From Pseudomonas ceruminis (GTDB lineage Bacteria; Pseudomonadota; Gammaproteobacteria; Pseudomonadales; Pseudomonadaceae), in contig NZ_BQHW01000010.1 in the NCBI RefSeq assembly GCF_021602025.1, positions 62,001 through 126,000 on the forward strand: DNA of 64,000 bases, read 5' to 3'. The notes under the pieces are model-generated. The model searched no databases. It was not told where the DNA came from and saw only the letters and a list, made by a program, of their open reading frames with translations. Numbering within the stretch: the first letter of the stretch is position 1; each line of letters starts with the position of its first letter. A program made the translations under genes and the position numbers. Positions 8,151 through 17,992 of this stretch are shown here, one piece after another.

Positions 8151-9083
8151 TCAGGGGTACTTGCCCTCGCGGTACTCCCCTGCCACCTCGCGCAGCACTT
8201 CGCACACCCACTGCCCCGGCAGGCTCTGCGGCAAGGCGGCATTGCGGCATATGCCAACCGAGCCGCCCGGCTCGCGCATGCCCAGGTCAAGCTCCACCAG
8301 CTCGCCACGGCGCAGGTCGAGCAGCACCGCATCGCGCGGCGCCACCCACAGTGCATCGCTGCCCAGCAGGTAGCGCCGGCTCAGGGCCAGCGACAGCGTC
8401 TCCAGGCGCTGCGCCGGCATCTGGATGGCGCATTGCACAAACAGGCTGTCGGCATGCTGGCGGATGGTGGTGCCTGCGGGCGGCAACACCAACGGGTAAC
8501 GCCCCACCAAGGCGCGCTCGACCGGCGTGGCGGCCAGCAGCGGGTGACCCGGGCGCACTACCAGGCTCATCGACTCGCTGTACAGGTGCTCGAACGAAAG
8601 GCCCTGGATCTGCGGGCTGTCGGTCATGCGCCCGACCACCAGTTCCAGTTCGCCCAGGCGTAGCTGGCCGAGCAGCTGCGCGCTGACCCCGGTGGCCACA
8701 CTGAGCACCAGCGCTTCATGGCGCTGGTGCAGGCGGCACAGTACCTCGGGCATGAGCAGGCCCTCGACCGTCGACAACACGCCGATACGCACCTGTGACG
8801 GCGCCCGCGCTTCGCCGCGCAAGCTGCTGACGCCGTCGCGCAGGGCCTGCACGCTGGGCCCGGCGTAACGCATGAAGCGCGTCCCGGCCGGGGTCAGCTC
8901 GACGCCCTGGCGGCTGCGCGCGAACAGGCGTGCTTCCAGCAGGTCTTCGAGTTCCTTGAGGGTCTTGGAAATGGCCGGCTGGCTGATGGCGAGCATGTCG
9001 GCAGCCCTGGCCAGGCTGCCCTGCCGGGCGATCTCCAGGAAGCACAGCAGGTGACGGTACTTGATGCGGGTGTCGAGATTCAT
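8151..9083 (-). CDS. pcaQ: LysR-type regulator, PcaQ-like
   Basis: The 310-residue protein has an N-terminal winged HTH (FLEIARQGSLARAADMLAISQPAISKTLKELE, about 15-45) and a periplasmic-binding-protein-like effector domain. The HTH and the following region match the PcaQ branch, which activates protocatechuate degradation genes in response to beta-ketoadipate pathway intermediates. No pca gene lies nearby, so the target is outside the window or the function differs; the name is therefore tentative. The 229 bases on its 3' side (7922-8150) show no gene. Confidence 0.75.
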   Translation of the reverse strand: MNLDTRIKYRHLLCFLEIARQGSLARAADMLAISQPAISKTLKELEDLLEARLFARSRQGVELTPAGTRFMRYAGPSVQALRDGVSSLRGEARAPSQVRIGVLSTVEGLLMPEVLCRLHQRHEALVLSVATGVSAQLLGQLRLGELELVVGRMTDSPQIQGLSFEHLYSESMSLVVRPGHPLLAATPVERALVGRYPLVLPPAGTTIRQHADSLFVQCAIQMPAQRLETLSLALSRRYLLGSDALWVAPRDAVLLDLRRGELVELDLGMREPGGSVGICRNAALPQSLPGQWVCEVLREVAGEYREGKYP

Positions 9084-9257
9084 GCCGCAAGCTTACCGCA
9101 TCGCCGCCTGCGGCGTATCCGGGTCATGCCGCCACAGTTTCACTCGTCAACCCATGATTTGAACACTCACGCACCTGTCATTTCTGTCAGTAGCAGATCC
9201 TGGCAGCATGGGGCTGAATAGGCCTTCCGATCTCTACCACACCGGGAGCTCAAAGCC

Positions 9258-10577
9258 ATGACCCGACTCAGGAAGCCTGTACGCTCGCCCCACCCCGTCC
9301 GCCCTTTCTGCGAGGCCGCTGCGCAACAGCCCGTGGCCCCCATCGACTTCAGCTATGGCCAGAAAGGCCATGGCCACTTCACAGACAACCGCGAGGGTAA
9401 CCTGGGGTCTGCGACCAGCGTGCTCAAAAGCAAAGTACGGCCGGGGCGATTCTACGTAACTGGCTATCAGGCCGATTCCGATGGTCAACACCAGGTCTTC
9501 ATTGCCTGCCTGGACGAGAATGGCAAGCCAGACACCACGTTCAACGGCAGTGGTATGGTCGATTTCACCAAGCTGTCCACGGGGAACTATTTGAACGCCG
9601 ATGCGGTAGCAGAGGACGAGTCGGGCAATCTGCTGGTGAGCGTGTCGGTTATCCAAGAATCAACCACCCATCTATGGAAGCTGGGTGCCAAAGGCGAAGT
9701 CGATCCGAATTTCGGCCAAGGTAGGGGTTATGTCGACACGCGTGATTTGTTCGGTGTGGATCTTGTATTGGAGAAACTGGCCTGTCATCGAGAAGGGGCC
9801 GTTGCAACGGCTCTGCGCCGCGAAGAAGGTGTATTCAAGGCAGTGGTTGTGGCCCTGAAGGCCGATGGTGGCAGGGACAGCGGCTTCGGTGAAGAGGGGT
9901 TGCTAGCCATGAGTAACCTGATTCCCGAAAGTCCGGTGCACATCCTTGACGGCATTGCCGTCATCGCCTCAAAAACCGGAGTACAGCGAATAGTCATCTC
10001 CACTTATGTGAATCTCAATGGGGACGATCATGCCGTAACCAGTAGCCTGTCACTGCGAGGAAGTCTCGACGAGACATTCGGCGATAAAGGCCATCACTGG
10101 TCGGAGGTAGGCATTATCAACAATGGTTTTACGGTAGAAGATAGCAGCGAGCGCATCACTTTATACGGCCAGCACTACTCGATTGACGACGACAACAGCC
10201 CACCGACCCTCTACCGGCTGGATTATCAAGGCAAACCTGCACCCGAGTTCAACAACGGCCAGGTGGTACGTTTCGACATTGATGGCGCGTGGGACCATAT
10301 CGCAGAAGCCGACGGTAGCCTGATCGGATACGGTTCGTTCTATGACTTCGCCATGGCAGTGCGCTACACCTCGAGCGGCCAACTCGACACCCGCTTTGTC
10401 CCCCCCCATGGCTACGGTCAGTTTGGCGCGATCGTGCCGCAGCATGGGTTCTATTCCTATACCTACTCGATGATCATCGATACCGAAAAACAGCGCATGC
10501 TGGTGAGCGGAGAAGACGTGCAACAGAGCTATCGGCTCCCCTGCCTGATCGCCGTCTCCTTGAAACAGGCCCGGTAG
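9258..10577 (+). CDS. Delta-60 repeat (beta-propeller-like) protein
   Basis: The 439-residue protein carries about seven copies of a delta-60 repeat, each with a core like D-x-F-G/N-x-G-x-G (for example DTTFNGSGMVDF, DPNFGQGRGYVD, DSGFGEEGLL, DETFGDKGHH). Such repeats occur in bacterial surface and secreted proteins and are expected to form a beta-propeller. The annotated start MTRLRKPV has no obvious signal peptide, and the true N-terminus may differ. No enzyme motif is visible, so function is unknown. AT-richer codon use in the middle part differs from its neighbours. Confidence 0.8.
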   Translation: MTRLRKPVRSPHPVRPFCEAAAQQPVAPIDFSYGQKGHGHFTDNREGNLGSATSVLKSKVRPGRFYVTGYQADSDGQHQVFIACLDENGKPDTTFNGSGMVDFTKLSTGNYLNADAVAEDESGNLLVSVSVIQESTTHLWKLGAKGEVDPNFGQGRGYVDTRDLFGVDLVLEKLACHREGAVATALRREEGVFKAVVVALKADGGRDSGFGEEGLLAMSNLIPESPVHILDGIAVIASKTGVQRIVISTYVNLNGDDHAVTSSLSLRGSLDETFGDKGHHWSEVGIINNGFTVEDSSERITLYGQHYSIDDDNSPPTLYRLDYQGKPAPEFNNGQVVRFDIDGAWDHIAEADGSLIGYGSFYDFAMAVRYTSSGQLDTRFVPPHGYGQFGAIVPQHGFYSYTYSMIIDTEKQRMLVSGEDVQQSYRLPCLIAVSLKQAR

Positions 10578-10606
10578 TACGCCGCTGCAGCAGAGGCAAG
10601 CTCAAA

Positions 10607-10660
10607 GGCTCTTTGCGGGTAATCCCGCTCCTGCAAGAGCGGGTTTACCCGCAAAGAGCC
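10607..10660. repeat. P. putida-type REP hairpin
   Basis: Outer arms GGCTCTTTGCGGGTAA and its exact complement (16 bp) enclose inner arms CCCGCTC and GAGCGGG around loop CTGCAA. The GCGGGTAA...CCCGCTCC core is the known P. putida REP type. It sits between the ends of two convergent genes (delta-60 protein and nirD) and probably also shields both transcripts. Confidence 0.8.
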
Positions 10661-10681
10661 GGCACTGGCAACACGGGAAAA

Positions 10682-11044
10682 TCAGGCTATAGCCAACTCG
10701 ACAGCACCATCGTTCAACCGCACCGGCCACACCCGCAACCTCTGCCCGCCATCCTCCAGGCACTCCCCGGTCTGCAGGCTGAAATGCTGCTTGTACAACG
10801 GCGCCGCCACCACCAGTTCGCCCTGCACACTGCCCACCAGCCCGCGGCCGATGATGTTGGCACCGGAACGCGGGTCACGGTTGTCCACCGCGTACAGCGG
10901 CTGCGCCTGCCCCGGCAGGTAGAACAACGCCACCTGCGCCCCATCGAGCCATACCACCACCCCAGAATCGGCGACCAGGTCGTCGGCCTGGCAGACCGCC
11001 TGCCAGTTCACCTGCGTTGTCACAGCAGCATTGAGCAGAGCCAT
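10682..11044 (-). CDS. nirD: Nitrite reductase (NADH) small subunit
   Basis: NirD is the small partner of the siroheme nitrite reductase that makes ammonium from nitrite in the cytoplasm. The 120-residue protein has a Rieske-like fold pattern (GANIIGRGLVGSVQGELVVAAPLYKQHFSLQTGECL) but lacks the Cys-x-His pairs that bind a Rieske cluster, as usual for NirD. Its start overlaps the nirB stop by one base, so both are made from one message. Confidence 0.93.
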   Translation of the reverse strand: MALLNAAVTTQVNWQAVCQADDLVADSGVVVWLDGAQVALFYLPGQAQPLYAVDNRDPRSGANIIGRGLVGSVQGELVVAAPLYKQHFSLQTGECLEDGGQRLRVWPVRLNDGAVELAIA

Positions 11045-13596
11045 CAGACAGCCTCCTCGACGGTTGGAATAAGGTGCAGGGGTGCAGCGGGGCGACGCTG
11101 CTCGCGCTCACGGATGAAATGCACATCCGGGTCGGCCCGCTGGTCGTTGACGAAGGTACGGAAGCGCTTGAGCTTTTCCGGGTCGCTGAGGGCGTTGGCC
11201 CACTCGCATTCATACTGATCGACCACGTGCTGCATTTGCGCCTCCAGCTCGGCGGCCAGGCCCAGGCTGTCGTCGAGGATCACCTGTTTGAGGTAGTCCA
11301 GGCCGCCTTCCAGGCTTTCACGCCACACCGAGGTACGTTGCAACTTGTCGGCGGTGCGGATGTAGAACATCAGCACGCGGTCGATCAGGCGCACCAGGTT
11401 TTCATCGTCCAGGTCGGTGGCAAACAGCTCGGCATGCCGTGGGCGCATGCCGCCGTTGCCGCACACGTACAGGTTCCAGCCCTTGTCGGTGGCGATCACG
11501 CCGATGTCCTTGCTCTGCGCCTCGGCGCATTCGCGGGTACAACCAGACACCGCGAACTTGAGCTTGTGCGGGCTGCGCAGGCCCTTGTAGCGGTCCTCCA
11601 GGCGCAGCGCCATGGCGACGCTGTCCTGTACGCCATACCGGCACCAGGTGCTGCCCACGCACGATTTCACCGTGCGGGTGGACTTGCCATAGGCATGGCC
11701 AGTCTCGAAGCCTGCCTCGATCAACTCGCCCCAGATCAGCGGCAGCTCATGCAACTGGGCGCCGAACAGGTCAATGCGCTGGCCGCCGGTGATCTTGGTA
11801 TAGAGGTCGTATTTTTTCGCCACCTGGCCGATCACGATCAGTTTGTCAGGGGTGATTTCCCCACCGGGGATGCGTGGTACCACCGAGTACGTGCCGTTCT
11901 TCTGCATGTTGGCCATGAAGGTATCGTTGGTGTCCTGCAGCGGCACCAGGGCGGGGTCCATGATCGGCTGGTTCCAGCATGAGGCGAGGATATTGCCCAC
12001 CGCTGGCTTGCAGATATCGCAACCGACATGCCCCTGGCCATGGCGCGCAAGCAGGTCGCTGAAGGTACGGATGCCTCCGACCCTTACCAGCCCGTAGAGC
12101 TCTTGACGGGTATAGGCGAAGTGTTCGCACAGGCGCTTGTCCACGGTCACGCCTCGGGCGGTAAGCTCATGCTCGAAGACCTGCTTGAGCAGCGCCGCAC
12201 AGCCGCCGCAACCGGTCGCCGCCCTGGTGCAGCCTTTGAGCGCGGCCAGATCGCTGCAGCCACTGTCGATTGCCGCGCACACAGCACCTTTGCTGACGTT
12301 GTGGCACGAGCAAAGGGTCGCGCTGTCAGGCAATGCATCGGCGCCCAGGGTTGGCGCACCGCCGCTTTGCGGCAGGATCAGCGCGGCCGGGTCGGCCGGT
12401 GGTGCGATGCCATTCTGGACGTATTGCAGCAGGGTGTCGTAATAGCTGTTATCGCCCACCAACACGGCACCCAGCACCTGCTTGCCACTGGCATCCACTA
12501 CCAGCCGGCGGTAGGCGGCGTTGGCTTCGTCGATGAAGCGGTAGCTGCGCGAGCCTGGGGTGGCCCCGTGGGCATCGCCGATGGAGCCAACATCCACGCC
12601 CAGCAGCTTGAGCTTGGTCGACAGGTCGGCACCGGTGAATTCCCCTGCCTGCGCGCCCAGCAGCAGCGCCGCCAGGTTGCGCGCCATGTGGTAGCCGGGG
12701 GCGACCAGGCCGAACACGCTGCCATTCCACGAAGCGCATTCACCGATGGCGAAGATGCAGGGGTCGCTGGTGCGGCAATGATTGTCGATCACCACCCCGC
12801 CGCGCGGGGCAATCGCCAGGCCGCAGGCACGGCCCAGGGCATCCTGCGGACGGATGCCGGCGGAGAACACGACCAAGTCGGTTTCCAGGTGTTCGCCGCC
12901 GTCAAAGTTCATGCGGTAACGGTAGGCCTGGCCGGGGCTGATCGACTGGGTCGCACACGACAGGTGCACACCTACGCCCAGCGCTTCGATCTGCGCCTTG
13001 AGTGCCGCGCCGCCTTCGTTATCCAACTGGACCGGCATCAACCGGGGGGCAAACTCCACCACGTGGGCTTCCAGGCCGAGGGATTTGAGTGCATTGGCGG
13101 CCTCAAGGCCCAGCAGGCCGCCACCCACTACCACACCACGGCGGGCACCGCTGGCTGCGGCGCGGATCGCGTCGAGGTCGTCAAGGGTGCGGTACACCAG
13201 GCAGGCATTGGCGCTGGAGCCCTCGATCGACGGCACGAACGGGTAGGAGCCGGTGGCCAGGACCAACCGATCGTAGCCGTAGCGGCCTTGGGCCGTAACC
13301 ACTTCGCGGCGCGCGCGGTCAATCTCGAGCACTGCTTCACCCAGGTGCAGGTGCACGCCGCTGGCGTCATAGAAGCCCGGCTCACAGAGGGCAAGGGTTT
13401 CGGCGCAGCTGCCGGCGAAGTACTCCGACAGGTGCACACGGTCGTAGGCGCGCTGGCGCTCCTGGCCGAACACCCGCAGCTCGAAGCGCGCCAGCGCGCC
13501 GCGCTCGACCAGGTGCTCGACGCAGTGATGACCGACCATACCGTTGCCGACGATGACCAGCCGCTCTCGTTGCCCACTGCTCGCTGTTGCCTTCAT
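11044..13596 (-). CDS. nirB: Nitrite reductase (NADH) large subunit
   Basis: The start is ATG 13596 with GAGG upstream; a TTG six codons earlier lies next to the terminator T-run. The 850-residue protein has an N-terminal FAD/NADH domain (IVGNGMVGHHC; GVVVGGGLLGLEAANAL), a BFD-like [2Fe-2S] domain (CSCHNVSKG ... GCTRAATGCGGC) and a C-terminal sulfite/nitrite reductase half with the 4Fe-4S/siroheme ligands (SCVGSTWC and GCTRECAEA). It reduces nitrite to ammonium with NADH. It has its own -24/-12 promoter and antitermination leader, so it can be controlled separately from nasA upstream. Confidence 0.95.
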   Translation of the reverse strand: MKATASSGQRERLVIVGNGMVGHHCVEHLVERGALARFELRVFGQERQRAYDRVHLSEYFAGSCAETLALCEPGFYDASGVHLHLGEAVLEIDRARREVVTAQGRYGYDRLVLATGSYPFVPSIEGSSANACLVYRTLDDLDAIRAAASGARRGVVVGGGLLGLEAANALKSLGLEAHVVEFAPRLMPVQLDNEGGAALKAQIEALGVGVHLSCATQSISPGQAYRYRMNFDGGEHLETDLVVFSAGIRPQDALGRACGLAIAPRGGVVIDNHCRTSDPCIFAIGECASWNGSVFGLVAPGYHMARNLAALLLGAQAGEFTGADLSTKLKLLGVDVGSIGDAHGATPGSRSYRFIDEANAAYRRLVVDASGKQVLGAVLVGDNSYYDTLLQYVQNGIAPPADPAALILPQSGGAPTLGADALPDSATLCSCHNVSKGAVCAAIDSGCSDLAALKGCTRAATGCGGCAALLKQVFEHELTARGVTVDKRLCEHFAYTRQELYGLVRVGGIRTFSDLLARHGQGHVGCDICKPAVGNILASCWNQPIMDPALVPLQDTNDTFMANMQKNGTYSVVPRIPGGEITPDKLIVIGQVAKKYDLYTKITGGQRIDLFGAQLHELPLIWGELIEAGFETGHAYGKSTRTVKSCVGSTWCRYGVQDSVAMALRLEDRYKGLRSPHKLKFAVSGCTRECAEAQSKDIGVIATDKGWNLYVCGNGGMRPRHAELFATDLDDENLVRLIDRVLMFYIRTADKLQRTSVWRESLEGGLDYLKQVILDDSLGLAAELEAQMQHVVDQYECEWANALSDPEKLKRFRTFVNDQRADPDVHFIREREQRRPAAPLHLIPTVEEAV

Positions 13597-13612
13597 AAGC
13601 CGATCCTCGATC

Positions 13613-13647
13613 AAAAAAAAAGCGCCTGGAGCCGAAGCCCCAGGCGC
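13613..13647 (-). terminator. Leader terminator in front of nirB
   Basis: On the - strand an 11-bp stem (GCGCCTGGGGC paired with GCTCCAGGCGC, one G-U) closes on a UUCG tetraloop and runs into nine T residues, ending 17 bases before the nirB start. It must be overcome for nirB to be expressed. Its 5' strand overlaps the second hexaloop hairpin, which gives an either/or switch. Confidence 0.9.
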
Positions 13648-13696
13648 CTTTGCCTGTATTCATCACGGAGTGCCCAGGTGTGATCGCCATTGATCA
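13641..13696 (-). promoter_or_regulatory. ANTAR-type two-hexaloop antitermination element (nirB leader)
   Basis: The first hairpin is TGATC-AATGGC-GATCA (13681-13696) and the second is CAGGC-AAAGGC-GCCTG (13641-13656), 24 bases apart. Both loops have six bases with A at position 1 and G at position 4, the known recognition rule of ANTAR proteins such as NasT. The 3' strand of the second hairpin (GCCTG) is also the 5' strand of the terminator, so protein binding would prevent termination. That NasT is the factor is inferred; no nasT lies in this window. Confidence 0.8.
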
Positions 13697-13721
13697 GTGG
13701 GCGTTGTTGTAGCTGAGCTGA

Positions 13722-13737
13722 AGCAGGGACTGTGCCA
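13722..13737 (-). promoter_or_regulatory. Sigma-54 promoter of nirBD
   Basis: TGGCAC-N5-CTGCT has the invariant GG and GC exactly 10 bases apart and matches the RpoN consensus except for one T to C change in the -12 box. Transcription should start near 13711, about 115 bases before nirB and just ahead of the first hexaloop hairpin. Nitrogen control by NtrC is inferred from family knowledge. Confidence 0.8.
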
Positions 13738-13873
13738 ACCCTGACTCCTGTGCTGGCCTCTACCCGGGCAAGCCCGCGCCTAGGGAATTGGTTTGCCGCG
13801 ACCCCCTGCCTGGTGAAGAACCCGCCGCTGACGATGCACTTTCCCGGTGCAGCGCTCCCCAACCTGGGGCACC

Positions 13874-16800
13874 TCAATACACATCGCGCCGATACCGCTT
13901 GGCTTTGCTCAGCGCCTCGACATACGCATCGGCATCCGCACCACCGTGCGCCGCAATCACCTCGCGCAGTGCCGCATCCACATCCTTGGCCATGCGCCGG
14001 GCATCTCCACAGACATAGACATACGCCCCCGCTTCCAGCCACTGCCACACCTGTGCCCCCTGCTCTCGCAGGCGCTGCTGCACATAGATCTTTTCGGCCT
14101 GATCACGGGAAAACGCCGTGTCCAGCCGCAGGTGGCCACTCGCCTGCCAGGCCTGCAATTGCGCCTGGTAATAAAAGTCGGTGGCAGCGCACTGCTCGCC
14201 AAAAAACAGCCAGTTGCCGCCTTTGGCACCCCGTGCCTCACGCTCCTCAAGGAAGGCACGGAACGGCGCAATCCCGGTGCCAGGGCCGATCATGATCACC
14301 GGCACGTTGTCATCCTCGGGCAGGCGAAAGTGCTTCGACACCTGCGGGAAGATCGCCACCTTCGCTGCCTGCCCGCGGTCGGCGAGAAAGCTTGAGCACA
14401 CCCCCTTGCGCGCACCATAACGCACGGTGGAAACGGTCAAGTGCACCTGGCGCGGATGGGCCAACGGGCTGGAGCTGATCGAGTACAGCCGTGGCTGCAG
14501 AGGTTTGAGCAACGCGAGCCAAGTGGCCAGCGGCAGGTTCTGCGGGAACGCGCGCAACACATCGGCCAACTGCCGGCCCCACAGCCAGTCCTGCAACTGT
14601 GCCTTGCAGTCGGGCTGCAGCAAGCGCTGCAGGTCGGCGGCCTGCTGGCTGAAGACCTGCAGTTGCTGCAGGGTGACGTTGGCAATTTCCAGGTGCGATG
14701 CCAGGGCCTCGGCCAGCGGCATCGGCGCATGGCCTTTGAGCTCCACCTGGGCCTGGCCATCGAGCTGCATGAGGGCCAGCAATTCCTCGACCAGCGCCGG
14801 GCAATTGTGCGGCCATACGCCCAGGGCATCGCCAGCCGCGTAGGTGAAACCGCTGTCGGCCAGGTCGAATACCAGTTGGCGGGTTTCCTTGCCGGCGCCC
14901 GGGCCGCTAAGCAAGCGGTTTTCCAGCAAGGTCGCCGCGCAGGGGTGATGTTTGCTGTAGCTGGCAACGGCGGCAGGCTCACTGATTGGCAGTTGCGGCG
15001 CTTCGCCCCCCAGTTTGGGCAACAACGCATCAAGCCAGTTAGCGAAGGCGTCCTCGTAGTCCGGCTCACAATCAACCCGTGGCAGCAAACGGCGCCCACC
15101 CAGCTCGGCCAGGCGCAGATCGAGCTTGCGGCCAAACCCGCAGAACTGGTCATAACTGGAATCTCCCAGCGCCAGCACGGCATAGGGCAGCGCCGCGCAA
15201 TGGGCGCCACCCTCGGCTTGCAGCGCCTGCCAAAAGGCCCTGGCGCTGTCGGGCGGATCGCCATCGCCGAAGGTGCTGGCGATCAGCACGACACTGGCCG
15301 CGCCCTGCAACTGGCCGAGGTTGACCGCGTCCAGGCAAGAGAGCTGCACCTGCAACCCCGCCCCACGCAAACCTTCGGCACAGCGTTCGGCCAACGCTTC
15401 GCCGTTGCCGGTTTGCGAGGCCCACAGCACTAGATGGCAAGGCGATGTGGCAACCGGCGCAGCCACTGGCGCCGGCTGAGCGAACAGCCCCGCCAGCAAC
15501 CCGTCGACGAACAACCGGCGGGCAGCGGCCAGTGGCGCGTTGGCCGGCAAGCTGGGCACGCCCTGGGCGCGCGCCTGGTCAAGACCGAGCAGAAAGCCCT
15601 GTAGGTAATGGCGCTCATCGTCTGCCAGAACGGGCGTTTGCAGGGTGTCCAGACCCAGCAGGCGTGCAAGGGTCGCGGTTGGCATGGGGGCAGGCTCCGG
15701 TGCAAAGGTTGCGGTGCTGAGGTCGAGGGCGTCGATGCGTTCGCCAGCGATCCGCTGCAGGGTCACCGCACAGTGCTTGAACGCTGGCTGCAGCGACACA
15801 GGGTCGACGGCATCACAGGTGACGGCATTGATCGCCAGTTGCTCACCGATCACATCGTTCCAATGAAAGGGCGCAAAGCAGTTGCCCGGCATGACCCGGT
15901 CACAGACCCGCGCCGGCAGCACGGCCTGGCCACGGCGTGAACGAATCGCCACCTGGTCCTTGTCCTGGATACCCAGCCGCGCCGCATCGTCGGGGTGGAT
16001 TTCGACGAAGGGGCCTGGCTCCAGCTTGTTCAGCGCAGGTACTTTGCCGGTCTTGGTCAGGGTGTGCCAGTGGTGTTGCACGCGCCCGGTATTGAGCACC
16101 AGCGGGTACTCAGCGTCCGGCAACTCGGGCGCGGGCAACCAGGGCCGGGCAAAAAAGCGTGCCTTGCCGCTGGGCGTAGGAAACAACAGAGCGCTCGGGT
16201 CGCCCTCACGGAGGTAACGCAGGGGGCTGCGGTCGTCCGTACGACCCGGTGCGCAGGGCCACTGGCGCGGCCTGTCGCGCAATTGCGGGTAGCCAATACC
16301 CCGCAGATCGTAGCCGGTGGCCGGGTTGTGAAAACGGCGAATCTCGTTGTACACCGCCTCGGCATCGGGGTAGTCGAACGCCTCGCCGTAGCCCATGGCG
16401 CAGGCCACTTTGGCGATGAGCTGCCAGTCAGGCAGGCTTTGCCCCGGTGCCTCCACCGCTCGGGGCATCAACGTCAGGTTGCGCTCGCTGTTGATCATCA
16501 CACCCTCGCCTTCGGCCCACAGGGCGGCGGGCAACAGAATGTCGGCGTAACAGTTGGTTTCGGTATCGAGGAAGGCATCCTGGGTGATCACCAGTTCAGC
16601 CTGGCGCAGCCCTTCGATCACCTGCTGGCGGTTGGCGACGCTCGCCACTGGGTTGCTGCAGATAATCCAGCAAGCCTTCACCTCACCGGCCTGCATCTGC
16701 TCGAACAAGGCAACGGTGCCCTCCCCCCCTTCTGCACGTACGCTGCCGGAGGGTAGCCCCCACTGCGCCTCGACAAAGCGGCGGTCCGCCTCCACCAGTG

Positions 16801-17863
16801 CCGAGCGCTGGCCCGGCAGGCCTGGCCCCATATAGCCCATTTCGCGCCCACCCATGGCATTGGGCTGGCCCGTCAGCGAGAACGGCCCGCTGCCAGGCCG
16901 GCCGATGGCGCCGGTGGCCAGGTGCAGATTGCAGAGCGCATTGGTGTGCCAGGTGCCATGAATGCTCTGGTTAAGGCCCATGGTCCAGCAGCTCATCCAC
17001 TCGCGGGCGCCGCCGATCAATGCCGCTGCCTGGTGGATAGCGGCTTCGCTCAAGCCAGTGATGGCGGCTACCCGCTCAGGGGTGTAGTCATCGAGAAACG
17101 CTGGCAGCTCAGCCCAGCCTTCGGTGTGCCGGGCGATGAAATCGGGCTGGGTCTGGCCGTTGCGGTGCAGCAGGTGCAGCAGGCCGTTTAGCAGGGCCAG
17201 ATCGCTGCCGGGGCGCAGTTGCAGGAACAGGTCGGCCTTCTCGGCGGTGGCGGTGCGCCGCGGGTCTACCACGATCAGCTTGGCCCCGGCTTTTACCCGG
17301 TCGAGCAACCGCAGGAAAAGAATCGGGTGGCAGTCGGCCATGTTCGCACCGATCACCAGAAACACATCGGCCCGGTCGAAATCCTGATAACTACCAGGCG
17401 GCCCATCAGCGCCGAGTGACTGTTTGTAGCCACTGCCCGCGCTGGCCATGCACAGGCGCGAGTTGGACTCGATATGGCGGGTGCGAATGAACCCTTTGGC
17501 CAACTTGTTGGCCAGGTACTGGGCCTCCAGCGACATCTGCCCCGACACATACAGCGCTACGGCGTCCGGCCCATGCTGGTCGATGATGCCACGCAGACGC
17601 AGGGCGGCTTGGTTGACGGCCTGGTCCAGGCTGCAGCGGGCCGGTTCATGGTCACGTTGATAGCGCACGAAGGCACTTTCCATTCGCCCGGCGGCGGTCA
17701 GCGGCACGTGCGCGGTGAGGCCTTTGGTGCAAAGGCGGCCGAAATTGCTCGGGTGCTGCTTGTCACCACTGATCTTGCTGACCTTACCGTCGGCCACACT
17801 CATGACGATGCCACAGCCGACGCCGCAATAGGGGCACACACTGCGTACTTCGGTGCTGGCCAT
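13874..17863 (-). CDS. nasA: Assimilatory nitrate reductase fused to CysJ-like flavoprotein
   Basis: ATG 17863 with CAGGAG upstream is the start; upstream codons lie in the leader hairpins. The 1329-residue protein has an N-terminal 4Fe-4S motif C10-x2-C13-x3-C17 with a fourth Cys near 44, the Mo-bis-MGD domain with Cys near 136 (SRLCM) and the molydopterin-binding C-terminal domain to about 700. From about 810 follows a flavodoxin domain ([13 protein letters not shown]), then an FAD/NADPH reductase ([30 protein letters not shown], ending RYRRDVY as in CysJ). It therefore reduces nitrate to nitrite as one chain fed by NAD(P)H. Such fusions are known in pseudomonads. Confidence 0.93.
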   Translation of the reverse strand: MASTEVRSVCPYCGVGCGIVMSVADGKVSKISGDKQHPSNFGRLCTKGLTAHVPLTAAGRMESAFVRYQRDHEPARCSLDQAVNQAALRLRGIIDQHGPDAVALYVSGQMSLEAQYLANKLAKGFIRTRHIESNSRLCMASAGSGYKQSLGADGPPGSYQDFDRADVFLVIGANMADCHPILFLRLLDRVKAGAKLIVVDPRRTATAEKADLFLQLRPGSDLALLNGLLHLLHRNGQTQPDFIARHTEGWAELPAFLDDYTPERVAAITGLSEAAIHQAAALIGGAREWMSCWTMGLNQSIHGTWHTNALCNLHLATGAIGRPGSGPFSLTGQPNAMGGREMGYMGPGLPGQRSALVEADRRFVEAQWGLPSGSVRAEGGEGTVALFEQMQAGEVKACWIICSNPVASVANRQQVIEGLRQAELVITQDAFLDTETNCYADILLPAALWAEGEGVMINSERNLTLMPRAVEAPGQSLPDWQLIAKVACAMGYGEAFDYPDAEAVYNEIRRFHNPATGYDLRGIGYPQLRDRPRQWPCAPGRTDDRSPLRYLREGDPSALLFPTPSGKARFFARPWLPAPELPDAEYPLVLNTGRVQHHWHTLTKTGKVPALNKLEPGPFVEIHPDDAARLGIQDKDQVAIRSRRGQAVLPARVCDRVMPGNCFAPFHWNDVIGEQLAINAVTCDAVDPVSLQPAFKHCAVTLQRIAGERIDALDLSTATFAPEPAPMPTATLARLLGLDTLQTPVLADDERHYLQGFLLGLDQARAQGVPSLPANAPLAAARRLFVDGLLAGLFAQPAPVAAPVATSPCHLVLWASQTGNGEALAERCAEGLRGAGLQVQLSCLDAVNLGQLQGAASVVLIASTFGDGDPPDSARAFWQALQAEGGAHCAALPYAVLALGDSSYDQFCGFGRKLDLRLAELGGRRLLPRVDCEPDYEDAFANWLDALLPKLGGEAPQLPISEPAAVASYSKHHPCAATLLENRLLSGPGAGKETRQLVFDLADSGFTYAAGDALGVWPHNCPALVEELLALMQLDGQAQVELKGHAPMPLAEALASHLEIANVTLQQLQVFSQQAADLQRLLQPDCKAQLQDWLWGRQLADVLRAFPQNLPLATWLALLKPLQPRLYSISSSPLAHPRQVHLTVSTVRYGARKGVCSSFLADRGQAAKVAIFPQVSKHFRLPEDDNVPVIMIGPGTGIAPFRAFLEEREARGAKGGNWLFFGEQCAATDFYYQAQLQAWQASGHLRLDTAFSRDQAEKIYVQQRLREQGAQVWQWLEAGAYVYVCGDARRMAKDVDAALREVIAAHGGADADAYVEALSKAKRYRRDVY

Positions 17864-17884
17864 GGGGGCTCCTGATGGAAACGC

Positions 17885-17938
17885 AAAAGGCGCCGGCTGC
17901 CCGGGCTTGCTTGGCAAGCGGGGGCAACACGGCGCCTT
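17885..17938 (-). terminator. Leader terminator in front of nasA
   Basis: On the - strand GGCGCCG pairs with CGGCGCC across a branched stem (TGCCC with GGGCA, then GCTTG with CAAGC), followed by TTTT. It ends about 20 bases before the nasA start and its 5' strand overlaps the second hexaloop hairpin, as in the nirB leader. Confidence 0.75.
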
Positions 17939-17971
17939 TGTCGTGAAGGTTGCAAGGCGGTCGACGTTGAC
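17928..17971 (-). promoter_or_regulatory. ANTAR-type two-hexaloop antitermination element (nasA leader)
   Basis: The first hairpin has the core GTC-AACGTC-GAC (17960-17971) and the second is CACGAC-AAAGGC-GCCGTG (17928-17945) with one A-C mismatch. Both hexaloops have A at position 1 and G at position 4, and the second loop is identical to that of the nirB leader. The first stem is short, so this element is a little weaker on paper than the nirB one. A NasT-type antiterminator is the expected ligand. Confidence 0.72.
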
Positions 17972-17992
17972 GGCCCTGGGTGGAGGGCTTTC

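Noticed and set aside
12028-13683. 551-codon frame antisense to nirB
   Set aside because: It opposes clear nirB motifs and has low-complexity His/Gln/Arg composition typical of shadows.
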